The notes beneath the pieces were generated by a model. It did no database searches. It was not told the DNA's origin and worked only from the letters and a program-made list of their open reading frames with translations. Of a stretch of 64,000 nucleotides of DNA, positions 20,053-30,979 are shown one piece after another; the stretch's first letter is position 1; every line of letters starts with the position of its first letter. The stretch comes from Bipolaris cookei (Eukaryota > Ascomycota > Dothideomycetes > Pleosporales > Pleosporaceae): positions 166,570-230,569 of the forward strand of contig NRSV01000058.1 of NCBI GenBank assembly GCA_002286855.1, read 5' to 3'. The position numbers and the translations under genes are program-made.

Positions 20053-23000
20053 ATGTACCGCCGCGACCCTATAGTCTCTTCATCACCACCTCCTCCTGTC
20101 AGATCACGCGCTGCTTCGCATAGCGACGACGGCGACCAACAAGATCCTTACGTCACTCAACCTACGCAAATTCTCGCTGAACACTCGCCGTTCTTCCCAG
20201 CGCCTTCTGATACCACGCAACCCACGCAACCCACGCAGCCCACACAAATCCTCACACCGCGCGCGAACCGAGTCCAACACACAGCCTCCTCGCAGTTGCA
20301 AGTCCCTCGCTCATCTCCCACTATCCAGCGATACTCGTCGCCTGTCATGTCGCCACCCCAGTCGCAACGGCCGTACGGAGGCTACGGCAACCCAATGGCA
20401 CCTCCTGGTACAAGTTTTTTCCCTCCGCAAGCCGTTCGCAAGCCAATTGTCGATTTGACCTCGGATGACCCCCCTGTCGAACGCGATCCAGACGAAGACG
20501 AGTCTGAGTACAGGTCTAACATACCACTGTCAAAAATCGAAATGGCCTCCATGGCGTCGAGGATTGAAGAGACTCCGCAAAAACCAACATGGGATCTATC
20601 TGAATTCAAATACAATGCCGACCAGTCGCGAAAACGACCGTCTGAGGGACCTGCCTCGAGTTCGCCACCGAAGAGACAAAAGCCCCTGCCGCGGCAAGGC
20701 GGACCTTCGCGCGCTCTGCCTGTGGATTTGACAGAAGACCCAAACATGACCTTGGAGGATATAACCGACTTTGCCATGCAGCGCAACGTAAAGCGGTTGC
20801 AAGCCATATATCCCAATCGATCAGTGAAGCAGCTACATGGAGCCCTACTTAAGAAGGGTGAATTTTCAGATGCATGTTCGTACTTGGCAGAAGAGGAGTC
20901 TGAAGACGAGTTGCTTCGGTCTCCACAGCTTGGAGTGGCTCGAACCAAGTCAATGCCAATTGTAAAGAAAACCGCACAGCGTGGTTTGAAGCAGCCTGTG
21001 CAATCATTACAGAACAAATATTCAAAGTTGGGAGCTACTCAGAACAGTCCTGTAGTGATTGATAGTCCCGAGAAGGAAGCACCAAAACGGAAAGGCAGAC
21101 TTGTTAGCGGAAGAGATCGCAAGCCGAAGATGGCGTTTTCGTCCTCACCAGAACCCACTCCACCACAACCACAACAACATCCAAAGAAGCAAGCGCCAAT
21201 TATGGTCTCTTCAGATGAGGATGAGGGTATCGATGCAGAGCTTGTGATTGATGATGACTCAGAGGCAAGCGCAGTTCCAGAGAACAACTTCAGCGACGAT
21301 GCCTTGTTGAACTTCTTCAACACTTGCACTGTAGAGGCTATGGTTGACTTGTCGAGTCACAAGGAAGAAGACATTAAAGAGATATTCAAGGAACGCCCGT
21401 TTGCCTCGCTCGATGCTGTTCGAAAGATTCACGTAGACCTTGCACCAGCTGAGAAAGGCAAGAAGGTTCGCAAGCCGCGTATTACAACAGGCGCCAGGCT
21501 TGTAGAATCTACCGAAGGCATGTGGAACGCCTACTCGACCATTGACTCGGTGGTCAAACAATGTGAAGCCCTTGGAAAACCAATGGTTGCGGGCATGGCA
21601 CGATGGGGAATCGACATCTTCGGCGCGTCTACTGAGGAAGGAATGGATGTTACGAGTCTCGACGATAGTGATACCAACTCAGCACGGGATTCCGGCTATC
21701 ATACACCAAAGAGCAGCAACAGCAGCGATACCGAACCCAAGAGCATACGCAAAGCAGTCGGTCGTACAAAGCTGCTCAAACAGCCCTCGATCATGAATGA
21801 TGACATTGAGCTCAAGGACTATCAGGTCGTCGGTCTTAACTGGCTCAACCTTCTCTGGCAAACTGAAACCTCTGGCATTCTGGCCGACGACATGGGTTTG
21901 GGAAAAACCTGCCAAATCATTGCTTTCTTGTCGCATCTGAAAGAAGAGAGTAGTGGAAAGCCTGCACTCATTGTTGTACCTGGATCGACTCTAGAGAACT
22001 GGTGTCGTGAGTTTGAGCGCTTTTCAAGCTCCATCAACTTCACTCCATACTACGGATCTCAAGCTGAACGTTTCTCGCACCAGGAGAGCATTCACCAGAA
22101 CATCAGACAGGGAACGTGCGACGTAATCATCACAACGTACGATCTCACATTCAGGAAGGAAGACTTCATCTTTCTCAAAAAGTGCAGACCTGAAATCTGC
22201 ATTTTTGACGAGGGACATATGCTGAAGAACGCCAACACGATTCGATACAAAAGTTTGATGAAGATTCCTACCAAGTGCAGGATCTTGTTGACTGGTACAC
22301 CGCTGCAGAATAGTCTCCAAGAACTCATGTCGATTCTTGGGTTCTTGATGCCGCAGGTGTTCTATGGCGATCAGCAGGAGGAAGTTCAAGAAATGCTGCA
22401 AATACTGTTCAAACACAAGGCCAAGACCATGGAAAGCGATTCGCACAGCTCTTTGTTGTCTGCTCAGCGTATCCAACGTGCTCGCACCATGTTGACGCCC
22501 TTTATTCTGAGGAGGAAGAAGGCTCAGGTGCTCAAACACCTACCGAAGAAGACTTCTCGCGTCGAATACTGTGAGCTCACAGATACCCAGAGGACTCTAT
22601 ACAACGAGCAACTAGCGAAGCAACGCAAGATTCTCGAGGACAGGGCCGCCGGCATTGCTGTCAAAGATCATGCCAACGTGATGATGAAGCTGCGCCAAGC
22701 AGCTATTCATTCCCTCCTGTTCCGTCACCGCTATGGCAACAATACCATCCGGAAAATGTCCAAGGCCTGTCTCAAAGAAGACATGTTTGCCGAGAGTAAC
22801 CCAGACATTATATACGAAGAACTGGAGCTCTACCAAGACTACCAATGCCACCAACTCGCCACCAAGTACCGAGCGCTCAAGAAATTTGAGCTCCAAAACC
22901 ACGAATGGATGGACTCAGGCAAAGTCACTGCGCTCCTCGCCCTACTAAAAAAGTACAAAGAAAACGGCGACCGCGCTCTGGTCTTCAGTCAATTCACCTC

Positions 23001-23613
23001 CGTCATGGACATCCTCGGCTGGGTATTCGACGACCACGACATAAACTTCATGCGCATGGACGGCTCCACCCCGATCCAAGAACGCCAATCCCTCATGGAC
23101 ATCTTCTACCAAGACGAATCTATCCAAATCTTCATGATCAGCACCAAGAGCGGCGGCGCAGGCATCAATCTCGCCTGCGCAAACAAAGTCATCATCTTCG
23201 ACTCGAGCTTCAACCCCCAAGATGACATCCAAGCTGAGAACCGAGCTCACCGTGTGGGCCAAACGCGTGAAGTGGAAGTTGTGAGACTTGTCACCAAGGG
23301 TACGGTCGAAGAGCAAATTTATGCCCTGGGCGTTAGTAAGTTGGAGCTGGATAAGATGGTTCAGGGTGAGGAAGAGAGCGCACCTAAAGCTAAGGGGAAG
23401 AAGAAGGATGAGCCGACGGCCGGGGCGGCGCTGAGTAAAGCTGAAGAAGCGGGTATGGCGGCTGTCGAGATGATGATGATGCAGCAGTTGCAGTCGCCGC
23501 CTGATGAGAAGAAAAAGAAAAAGAAAAAGAACGCTGCTGCTGGTAGCACTGCGGACATGAAAGAGCAGTTTCTCTCCGGACTCAAGAATGCGGGGTTGGA
23601 TGTCGCTGCGTAA
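20053..23613 (+). CDS. fun30: SNF2-family ATPase, Fun30/SMARCAD1 type chromatin remodeller
   Basis: Nuclear ATP-dependent nucleosome remodeller of the Fun30/Fft/SMARCAD1 group, linked in the family to heterochromatin silencing and DNA end resection. Single exon, 1186 residues. The disordered N-terminus has TQPTQ repeats and a CUE-like ubiquitin-binding motif at about 232-275 (RNVKRLQAIYPNRSVKQLHG, then GEFSDACSYL). The DEXQ/H lobe starts near 590 with LKDYQVVGLNWL, motif I DDMGLGKT (about 611) and the DEGH box (about 718, IFDEGHMLKN). LLTGTPLQN is motif III. The helicase-C lobe has VFSQFTSVMDIL, TKSGGAGINLA and motif VI AENRAHRVGQ (about 1061). The C-terminus is Lys-rich. CUE plus split SNF2 lobes distinguishes it from ISWI or CHD types. 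All catalytic motifs seen are intact. Confidence 0.95.
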   Translation: MYRRDPIVSSSPPPPVRSRAASHSDDGDQQDPYVTQPTQILAEHSPFFPAPSDTTQPTQPTQPTQILTPRANRVQHTASSQLQVPRSSPTIQRYSSPVMSPPQSQRPYGGYGNPMAPPGTSFFPPQAVRKPIVDLTSDDPPVERDPDEDESEYRSNIPLSKIEMASMASRIEETPQKPTWDLSEFKYNADQSRKRPSEGPASSSPPKRQKPLPRQGGPSRALPVDLTEDPNMTLEDITDFAMQRNVKRLQAIYPNRSVKQLHGALLKKGEFSDACSYLAEEESEDELLRSPQLGVARTKSMPIVKKTAQRGLKQPVQSLQNKYSKLGATQNSPVVIDSPEKEAPKRKGRLVSGRDRKPKMAFSSSPEPTPPQPQQHPKKQAPIMVSSDEDEGIDAELVIDDDSEASAVPENNFSDDALLNFFNTCTVEAMVDLSSHKEEDIKEIFKERPFASLDAVRKIHVDLAPAEKGKKVRKPRITTGARLVESTEGMWNAYSTIDSVVKQCEALGKPMVAGMARWGIDIFGASTEEGMDVTSLDDSDTNSARDSGYHTPKSSNSSDTEPKSIRKAVGRTKLLKQPSIMNDDIELKDYQVVGLNWLNLLWQTETSGILADDMGLGKTCQIIAFLSHLKEESSGKPALIVVPGSTLENWCREFERFSSSINFTPYYGSQAERFSHQESIHQNIRQGTCDVIITTYDLTFRKEDFIFLKKCRPEICIFDEGHMLKNANTIRYKSLMKIPTKCRILLTGTPLQNSLQELMSILGFLMPQVFYGDQQEEVQEMLQILFKHKAKTMESDSHSSLLSAQRIQRARTMLTPFILRRKKAQVLKHLPKKTSRVEYCELTDTQRTLYNEQLAKQRKILEDRAAGIAVKDHANVMMKLRQAAIHSLLFRHRYGNNTIRKMSKACLKEDMFAESNPDIIYEELELYQDYQCHQLATKYRALKKFELQNHEWMDSGKVTALLALLKKYKENGDRALVFSQFTSVMDILGWVFDDHDINFMRMDGSTPIQERQSLMDIFYQDESIQIFMISTKSGGAGINLACANKVIIFDSSFNPQDDIQAENRAHRVGQTREVEVVRLVTKGTVEEQIYALGVSKLELDKMVQGEEESAPKAKGKKKDEPTAGAALSKAEEAGMAAVEMMMMQQLQSPPDEKKKKKKKNAAAGSTADMKEQFLSGLKNAGLDVAA

Positions 23614-24290
23614 GAAGATTTGTCTTCTAACACTACCTCTTTTTTTTTGTTCTTGTTCTTGTATCGTCTTGATTCTCACACCGCTGAGCTTAGATCATGG
23701 GTTACTGGACAACGACCTGCAATTTTGTTTTATATACATACTTCTTATGTCGAAGCTCATTACCATTGTCTCGACAAAAATCTAGCTTAGATGTGATTTT
23801 GCGCGATGTTCATGCCTACCCTTCTTTTTTTTTCTTGTCCTTTTGTTCTTTCTCTGTACGTATGTTAAAGTATACCACGCGCAAAGAGCATCGAACAAGG
23901 GGCGTTTTCAGTAACTATGCATTTAGCAGAAGAGAAAATAGAATATTGTAGATTTCAGTCGAACGTTTTAATCAAACCCCCAACCCCCCTTCTTTCATAT
24001 CTAGTATGTTACCCAGTCTCAAGTCCAGTATTTACTGCACGATTGAGAAGATAAAAATAGGATTAAACACGTACGGAGAGTTTCTAACGCTAAACAAAAA
24101 CGGAAGTAGTAGCTGGAGAAGAGCTAGTAGATACATGAGGAGAGAAAGAGAGAAAAAAAGACTTATTGTCAATATGCCGCCTTCCACCTCCTTCTAAGCC
24201 AAAGTAGGCTATATACAAGGTACCACATCCACAATATTTAGACTTGTAATTTGGATTTCGGTACAGAGTTAAAGCACACAGCGCCTAAGT
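23614..24290. other. convergent intergenic, AT-rich
   Basis: 677 bp of AT-rich 3' flanking sequence between the convergent fun30 and SH3BGR-like genes. It contains poly-T/poly-A patches but no recognisable gene or repeat. Confidence 0.5.
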
Positions 24291-26110
24291 TTAATCCTTT
24301 ACACTGACGCCGGCTTTTTCCTGCGCTTTGGCAGGTTGCTCCTGGGTCTTAGGTTCCTTCTCGTCTTTTTCTTCTTCGCTGCTTTCCTCCTCCTCCTCCT
24401 CATCATCACTGTCTTCTTCATCGTCGTCATCCTCTTCTTCCTCTTCTTTCTTCTTTGCTGGCACTGCTGCTTTTCCCTTCGCAGCTTCGCCCTCTGCTTC
24501 CTCTTCCTCGCTTTCTTCCTCGTCGCTGTCGTCTTCCCCCTCGGAACTGCTTTCCTTGGTTACAGCGGCAGCAGTAACAGTCTTGTCCTTTGTGGCTGCA
24601 GCTGTGCTAGCATCTTTGTCTGCCTCCTCATCATCTTCCTCTTCGGAGCTTTCCTCTTCAGAGTCTTCTTCTTCGTCACCACCCTCCTTGTCCTCTTCCT
24701 CTCTACTGGCTTCCTTCTGCGTAGTGTTTACCGGACCAGCACTCAGCGCGGGGTTCTTGGCGTCATCATGCATGGAAGGAGATGTTTGGACGGGTTTCTG
24801 TACATCAGATATTTTGGGAATGCTCTTTGCGGCAGTTGCTTTCGATGTCTTTGCACCCTTTGGCTTTGTGTCCTTGGGTTTGACCGCAGTCTTGCTAGCA
24901 GATGCCGAGGCCGCACTTTTGCTGGTTGATGCTGAGGTTGCAGTTTTGCTTGTAGATGCAGATGACGCTTTGGGCTTGGACTTTGGTGCAGTCTTTGGAA
25001 GGCCAAAGAGACCAGTTGTCGTTGTCGACGCTTTTGGTATTTTAGAGCCTGTGGTGCTTGTCTTGGTATCCTTTGGTTTGACATCTTTTGATTTGACGTC
25101 CTTTGCTTTTGTATCTTTCGCCTTGGTGTCTTTAGCCTTGACATCTTTGCTCGCAGAGGGCTTGACTACCGCCTTCACACCCTTCTTTGCCTCGGTCTTT
25201 GCTTCGGTCTTTGATCCTTCCTTTGCTACAGTTTTTGCTCCAGTCTTTGGTTCAGACTTGGCTTCAGTCTTTGCTTCCGTCTTTTCTTCAGTTGTCGCCT
25301 CAGCTTTTGCCTCAGCCTTCACTTCCGCTTCCACTTCTACCTCCACTTCCTCCTTTGCATCTTCCTTTGCATCCTCCTTTACATCTGCCGCCACGCTAGG
25401 TGTAGTCGATGTCGCAACCTTTGGCGTATCAGGTAGAGGGACGGACCGGGGCGAAAGGACGTTCTTCAGTTCTTCCTTTAACGGGCTCTTGAGCATCGTA
25501 GCGGAAGTCGGGGTATTCGTCTTCTCGGCCAACAACGGATTTGTAGTCTTGATATTGCCAGGGGTGGGTTTCAATGAAGCTGCCTTCTTTGCTGCCTCAG
25601 CACCCAACTCCCGCAACGCGAGATTCGTCTCTGGGCTTAGGACTGGGGTGGTATCTTCCTTTGCAGCTGCGCTCTTGAGCGATGTGGGCGCGGCGGTGCT
25701 GGCGGAGGCTGCCATGGGCGGCGGCCCTGGTTTGGCGGGAAAGGGGGTGAAGGCTGAGGTCACCCCCAATGCCTCTCTGATCTCGTCGTATTCGTTCCAT
25801 TCTTCAATCTCAGTGATGCCCTATGTCAATGTTAATCTTTATGTACTTGCTACACTTTGTCTATTGTACCTACGCCCAGCACATATCCTTCCTTGACTAT
25901 CAGGGGCAACTTCTTTCCACTTGCTCTCCGCTGGAACAGTTTCTTGGCTAGCTCGTCAGTGGCTGTGTCTACCCCTTTAAATGGTATCTTGTTCGCTTTG
26001 AGAATTGTCTCGATTCGCGAGGTGGCAGTGATGATATGCGAAGACCCGGCGGTCAGGGATGTGAAGAGATATATGGTCGGGTCATTGTCGTAAACGCTGA
26101 GTTCAGTCAT
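24291..26110 (-). CDS. SH3BGR-like (thioredoxin-fold) protein with long Lys/Glu-rich low-complexity tail
   Basis: Exons on the minus strand are 26110-25874 and 25820-24291. The intron is 25821-25873 (53 nt, GTAGGT...CATAG, phase 0). The product is 588 residues. The first about 100 residues form the SH3-domain-binding glutamic-acid-rich family fold (FTSLTAGSSHIITATSRIET, then FKGVDTATDELAKKLFQRR and LPLIVKEGYVLG), related to glutaredoxin but without a CxxC active site. The conserved EIEEWNEYDEIREAL comes from exon 2. The rest is low complexity: EAKTEAK-type and KAKDTKAKD-type repeats (about 210-310), Ser/Ala/Lys repeats, then acidic blocks (SEEESSEEEDDEEADKD) near the C-terminus. The biochemical role is unknown in fungi. 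The donor GTAGGT is atypical but is the only one that keeps the frame. Confidence 0.8.
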
Positions 26111-26505
26111 GGCTGGAGCTCTGTTGGGGTTGATGCAGTATGGACAGCTCTAGTGTACAGACTGCGGTTATGTGGAAGGCAGAAAATGTAACGAGGGAGA
26201 TTATATAGCACTACACAGCTTTATGCAAGCATGGAACAAGTGGCAGCAATTGTGTTTCACGAGTAAGGTATGCTTGAGGGTCGAGGTGTCGAGCGCGAGC
26301 CCCTCGTTGGCGCGGGGCTCTTAGCCTGGACCCTGACTCAAAAATAGCCCGCCACATGGACAAGAAAGTCTCCGACGCGTCACCGTTCAAACTACATTCA
26401 TTTCTTTTGCGAAAACATGACTTGCATTGCTAATCTCCAGTTCAACAACATTACTTATTATCCGAAAACATATAAACACTGCTTCTTGTTTCTCGTAAAT
26501 AGACA
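26111..26505. other. intergenic between SH3BGR-like and bZIP genes
   Basis: 395 bp with both neighbours on the minus strand. It carries the SH3BGR-like promoter and the bZIP 3' UTR. The half nearest the bZIP stop is AT-rich. Nothing else was seen. Confidence 0.4.
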
Positions 26506-28034
26506 TTATCCGATGGGTGGAGACCCATTTGAGAATTTGCCAGCAAGGACAGTCGTGAGTGCATCTCTGACTTCAAACTCCTCGAGGACGGCACCAAATC
26601 TACCAAACATTAGCAGGGACTAGCAAACACCCAGTACTCATAACTCACCCGTAGCAGCGGACTTTGGCGAGTAGCTCTCCCTTGATGAGCTCGAAATCCT
26701 CTTTGGACAGATCCCGCAGTCTGTCGTGCTGGAGGATTTTTGCCCAAGCCATGATGGGCGTAATCTCCCCGTCAAGGGGCAGACGATTGCTCAAATCCAG
26801 CAGCTTCATCAGATCCGGCATGTTGACGTCGGGCATCTGGTGAGGATACTTCTCCTCGGGGCAACTTGTGATGTGCGCATCAGGGGGTGCCGTGGCCATG
26901 AGCGCGTGGCCGCTAATGTTCTCGTCGGCATCATGGGCGCGTACCATTAGGAACTGCATGTGGTCCATACAAGGTCGCTCGAGCCTGTCCGACACGACTT
27001 GTCAGAGCAGATCTTGTCAAGATCAAAGAGAAACGTACGAGAGTTGAAAGAAATAAGGCAGAAAAGACGTAAGCGCATTACTGCTGGGGTGGAGGAGAAA
27101 GATAGGGCGTTCGGTCGTACGTTAAAACGAAGTCTATGCCAATCTGGTCATAGTCCAGTCCTTGAGGCTGGTGATGGTGATGGTGGTGCTGCTGCTGCTG
27201 CTGGGCTTGATGCTGCAGAGTCAAGGGCTGACCGCTTATGCCATCATGAGATGTCGAACCGTGTGTTGGTGGTGAGGTGTAGCCAGTAGAAGCTGAGCCT
27301 GGCCCATAGCCTGACACGCTGCCTGTTGAACTTCCGTACGTGGAGCTCCCAACTTGGGCCATGCCGTTGGAGGGCCGACCCGAAAGGTCAAAGGCGATGC
27401 CATGCGCCATGAGCAGCTCTCGGAGCCGCCTGTTCTCTTCGGCATAGGCATCCCGTTCGCGCGAAGTAGCGGCAAATGTATCTTTGAGACGGATAACCTC
27501 CTGTTCAAGAGCCTTGATATACAGCTCTTTTCTCTCACGATGTGTTCTTGCAAACAAGTCAGCATGTAATTGACGTCGCGCATGGCTTTGCCGATGTTAC
27601 CTTTGCGCCTGACGGTTCAGCTCTTGTCTCCGTGTCAAGGCAGGTTTGCTGTCGGGCTTGGGACCCCTTCTCTTTGGTGGTTGTCCATCTTGTTTAATCA
27701 GCAATCATTAGTGAAACCAGGCAGACATGGACGAACCTCGCGTTGTCTTCTTGTCAGTTAAGCTCTTGAAGAAGCCAAACTGGGCTAGAGGACTCTTTGA
27801 TTCGCTGCCTATGGATTGCCATTGCCCTGTACTCTCCACGTCCGGCGCGAAAGCAGCCAAGCTACCTCTCCTACTGCCTCCCATGCTTCCCATGCTCATC
27901 TCCGACAGACATTCAGAAGGTCGGCGGGAGGCAGCAGGAGAAGGGTAGTCGGTTGCAGCGCCGGCAGGAGGGTAGGTGGGCGCCATGGTTAGCATGTGTG
28001 CATTAGGCCAGGACATAAAGCGCTGATGCGACAT
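26506..28034 (-). CDS. bZIP transcription factor, AP-1/Pap1-like variant
   Basis: Sequence-specific nuclear regulator. Exons on the minus strand are 28034-27737, 27688-27601, 27546-27082, 26984-26649 and 26599-26506. The introns are 48, 54, 97 and 49 nt, all in phase, giving 426 residues from this ATG. The basic region is RRGPKPDSKPALTRRQELNR followed by QAQRTHRERKELYIKALE; the leucine zipper heptads follow (LYIKALEQEVIRLKDT, then EENRRLRELLM). The core NRQAQRTHR resembles the Pap1 signature NxxAQxxFR but has His for Phe. A Gln/His-rich stretch (QQQQQHHHHHH) follows the zipper. The C-terminal 160 residues are a conserved fungal module (ERPCMDHMQFLMVRAHDA, ITPIMAWAKIL). An alternative 5' exon at 28585-28525 joins in frame and would add 22 residues. 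The target genes are not deducible. Confidence 0.85.
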
Positions 28035-28524
28035 TGCGTCTAGAGATTAAAAGTTGATGAAGGGGATAAGAACAAGGACAAGCGTTCTGTGTGTGTATGT
28101 GTACCGAGCTTGGATGCGGGGAAGGGAAGCGTAGTATGGCCATGTATATGTAGCGTCCTCAGAGCCTTGTATCCGACTGAGGCAGGTAAAAATTCGTCGA
28201 GTGGCTTGTCGTTCATGCATCGTTGCCGGTGGCCGGCACATAGGACAGCCGTGAGGCTCGACTGCACGCTTATACCGACGTGGGAATGGCGGGCTTGACC
28301 GAGACTCAATCTGTCTCTGCAGCGCCCGTTTAAGGTGTGGAGCAGAGATGGAAAGGGAATCGAAGGATAGGCGGCCAATCACGAGCCCGAGGGTCCACAT
28401 GCCAAGAACAGAATACAGGAGTCGCGAGGCAGAGACAAAACACAACCAACGTCAAAGAGGAGGGTCTTATTAAAGCGCGCCGCACCAGGTGATGGCAAGG
28501 AAGAAAAAAAAAAGGCAAACTTAC

Positions 28525-28585
28525 CACTCCCGTTTGGATGACTCGAGTCACCGATCGAGGGGTCGGTCTTGATGCTGGCGGCCAT
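28525..28585 (-). other. possible upstream coding exon of the bZIP gene
   Basis: An ATG in good context at 28585 opens a 61-nt exon (MAASIKTDPSIGDSSHPNGS plus one base) that ends at a strong GTAAGT donor. A pyrimidine-rich acceptor (TTTTTAATCTCTAG) at 28040-28041 joins it in frame to the ATG at 28034 through Asp-Ala. The intron would be 485 nt, long for this genome. The signals and phase are seen in the sequence; use of this exon is inference. Confidence 0.45.
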
Positions 28586-29806
28586 ACTATGTGCGCTGCA
28601 TGGATCAGCACTAGGTGCAGTTTGGCAGCGGCGAATCCAGAGTATCTGTCTGTGAGCGGTCCGAAGGCTGCTCGACGCTTTTGGCGGAGGGGCGTGGGTG
28701 GTGTGGAGAGTAGAGGCACACTAGTTGTCGACGTATGTCAGCCCACACGCAATCCCTGTGCACATCCAAAACATATACACAGTCGTCCGATACTGCTGGT
28801 GACGGCAGATGGCGTCCACAAAGGTCAAGGTTGCACCCAAGGCGTCGCTGTCTTGTACTTGAGCACGCGTGCCCAAGGCTTTCCGTTGGCTTCCGGATGC
28901 TGCTGAGTCGCACAGCCGACGATGAAGAACGCGGCGGGCAGTAGCCACGAGATGGAGCGGTTGTGGACGTGAGCAAGTAGTGGCTGAGGCAATTGAGACG
29001 TGCGATGTGCTCTTGGCGTCGCAGGCGCGGAGAAGTTGGTGTAGCACAGCAGAGGGCGGAGGATCTCTGGGCGACGACGGCTGGGAACAACTCTTACACT
29101 TGCGGTGCGATGTCGACGGTAGTTTAGTACCAATTCGCCCGCACAGCAATGCGCTACCCACCCAAGCTGATCGGCGCGAGGGCACAGGCCCGCCCATGGA
29201 TTTGGAAGACGAAGCGGCCAATGCACGGCGACAGGCCGACAGCAGCGTCTGGCCGAGCCATCAGCCCATGCCCCCGCGGGCATAGTCGTGAGCCAGCCGC
29301 CCTGTCTCGACTGATGTCTAGTGCATCGTCACTGTCCAGGTACGGCTCTGCCCTCCATGTAGATTGCCTGCATAGGGGCTCGAGCTAACCCGTCCTCGCC
29401 CTCTGTGTCCAGGTGGCGCACTGCCATGGTCATGGCCATGGCCACATGCATCCCCGCGGCGCTGCGCCAGAAACCATCATGTCCCAAACACATCTACCCT
29501 ACCCACCAAAGGCTGTGACCATGGGTTCGCTTGTCAAGTAGCCGTCATACAAGAGCAACTAGCCTTGGCCGCTATAGACACCCCGAAACCCTTCGGACAT
29601 GCTACTTGCCTATCGTGGATACAGCACTTGACTTTTTGCCTCGGGTCCGCCTTCATGGTAACTTTGCTATTTGTGTGAGTATATGTGCGAGGTGGCAAGG
29701 TTACGTGCATATTTCTATCTACTCGGTCTTGGCCTGACCTGATATGACCATGGCACCCCATCAAGCACAAGAACATGACTCTGAGAGCAGAGCAATACCA
29801 TTTTAC
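28586..29806. other. long bZIP upstream region
   Basis: About 1.2 kb between the candidate first bZIP exon and the aldo-keto reductase stop. Several short overlapping frames occur on both strands, none with recognisable protein motifs. A long regulatory upstream region is common for fungal transcription factor genes. No RNA gene or repeat was recognised. Confidence 0.4.
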
Positions 29807-30979
29807 TTAGGGCTTGTTGGCAAGGATCTTCTCAATCTCCTCCAAGACCTCTGGAGTCAACTTGGGCAGCAGCTTCAGGGCGCCACAGTTGTCTTTGACC
29901 TGTTCGGGCTTCGATGCTCCAAGGATAACGGTGCTAACATTGGGGTTACTTGCAGCCCAGGCAAGCGCCAGTTGCGTCGTGTTGCCTCCGAGTCTCTCCG
30001 CAATCTTGGTGAGCTCCTTGACCTTCTTGATCTTGGCCTGTCCCTCTTCACTCTTGAGCTCCTCAATCGTCTTCTTGAAAAACTCGGGATTGGTTGCGAA
30101 GCGGCTGTCCTCGGGGATACCGTCATTGTACTTGCCCGTAAGCATGCCACTTGCCAGAGGGCTCCAGATGGTGGTACCGTATTGGTACTTCTTGTACAAT
30201 GGAGCGTACTCTTTCTCGAACCTCTCGCGGTGGAAGGCGTTGTACTGCGGCTGCTCGACGACTGGTGCAATGAGGTGATACTTCTCTGCTATGTCGCACG
30301 CTTCTTGAATCTGCTCTGCAGACCACTCAGAAGTGCCCCAGTAGTAGGCCAAGTTCATGTTGATCGTCTGGGTGAAAGCCTCAACTATCTCCTTCATTGG
30401 TACACTAGAAGAAGCACATTAGCAAACACACTTGATGCAAAGGGCGTGTCATTACATACTCAGGGTCGAAGCGATGGGCAAAGACAATGTCGACGTAAGA
30501 GTGGTCAAGTCGCTTCAGAGAGCTCTTCAAACCCTCGACAATGTGCTTCTTAGACAGACCCCTGCATACTGGTTAGCTAAGAAGTAACACGGGATGGGTC
30601 CACTTGCCTGGTGTTGGGCTCCTGCCTCCGTGTTCCAAAGAAGACCTGTCAATCAAACATGTCAGTCTGGACCATGGAATGGTGTCGCAGATGGCGCTAC
30701 CTTTGTTGACAAGACATACTCGTCACGTGGCCATTGCAGTTCCTTGAAGGCCTTGCCCATTTCAATTTCACACTCTCCAGCCGCATAGACCTCGGCAGTG
30801 TCGAAGAAGTTAATTCCGTGGTTCCAGGCTTCCTCCATGCAGTCCTTGACGATGGAGCCCTTCTGGGTTCCTCCATACGTCAACCAACCGCCAAGGGACA
30901 AGACAGACACCTTGAGGCCGGCGGGGCCCAGGCGCCTGAACTGCATGTCCTTTGGGTCGAATTTGGTTTCTACAGGCAT
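29807..30979 (-). CDS. aldo-keto reductase, voltage-gated K+ channel beta-subunit type
   Basis: NADPH-dependent aldo-keto reductase of the AKR6/Kv-beta group. Exons on the minus strand are 30979-30701, 30645-30608, 30561-30460 and 30404-29807. The introns are 55 nt (GTAGCG...GACAG), 46 nt (GC donor, see below), and 55 nt (GTATGT...TCTAG). The product is 338 residues, normal length. FRRLGPAGLKVSVLSLGGW is the first strand, FFDTAEVYAAGECE holds catalytic Asp and Tyr, VLSTK the Lys, and DIVFAHRFDPD the His. TSEWSAEQI, EQPQYNAFHRERFE and VILGASKPEQVKDN are Kv-beta-type cofactor segments. Intron 2 uses AG|GCAAGT, a GC-AG splice site with a GCTAAC branch; only this choice restores the conserved reading frame. 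In fungi such proteins usually act as soluble reductases, and a channel partner is not implied. Confidence 0.92.

Noticed and set aside
24328..25896. 522-codon Ser/Phe/Val-rich frame on the plus strand
   Set aside because: It is exactly antisense to the SH3BGR-like gene, and its composition is the mirror of Lys/Glu/Asp/Ala codons; the minus-strand gene has a recognisable domain and a phase-correct intron.
29807..30553. Long plus-strand frame (269 codons) opposite the aldo-keto reductase
   Set aside because: Antisense shadow: the minus strand carries the intact catalytic tetrad and four phase-consistent exons.
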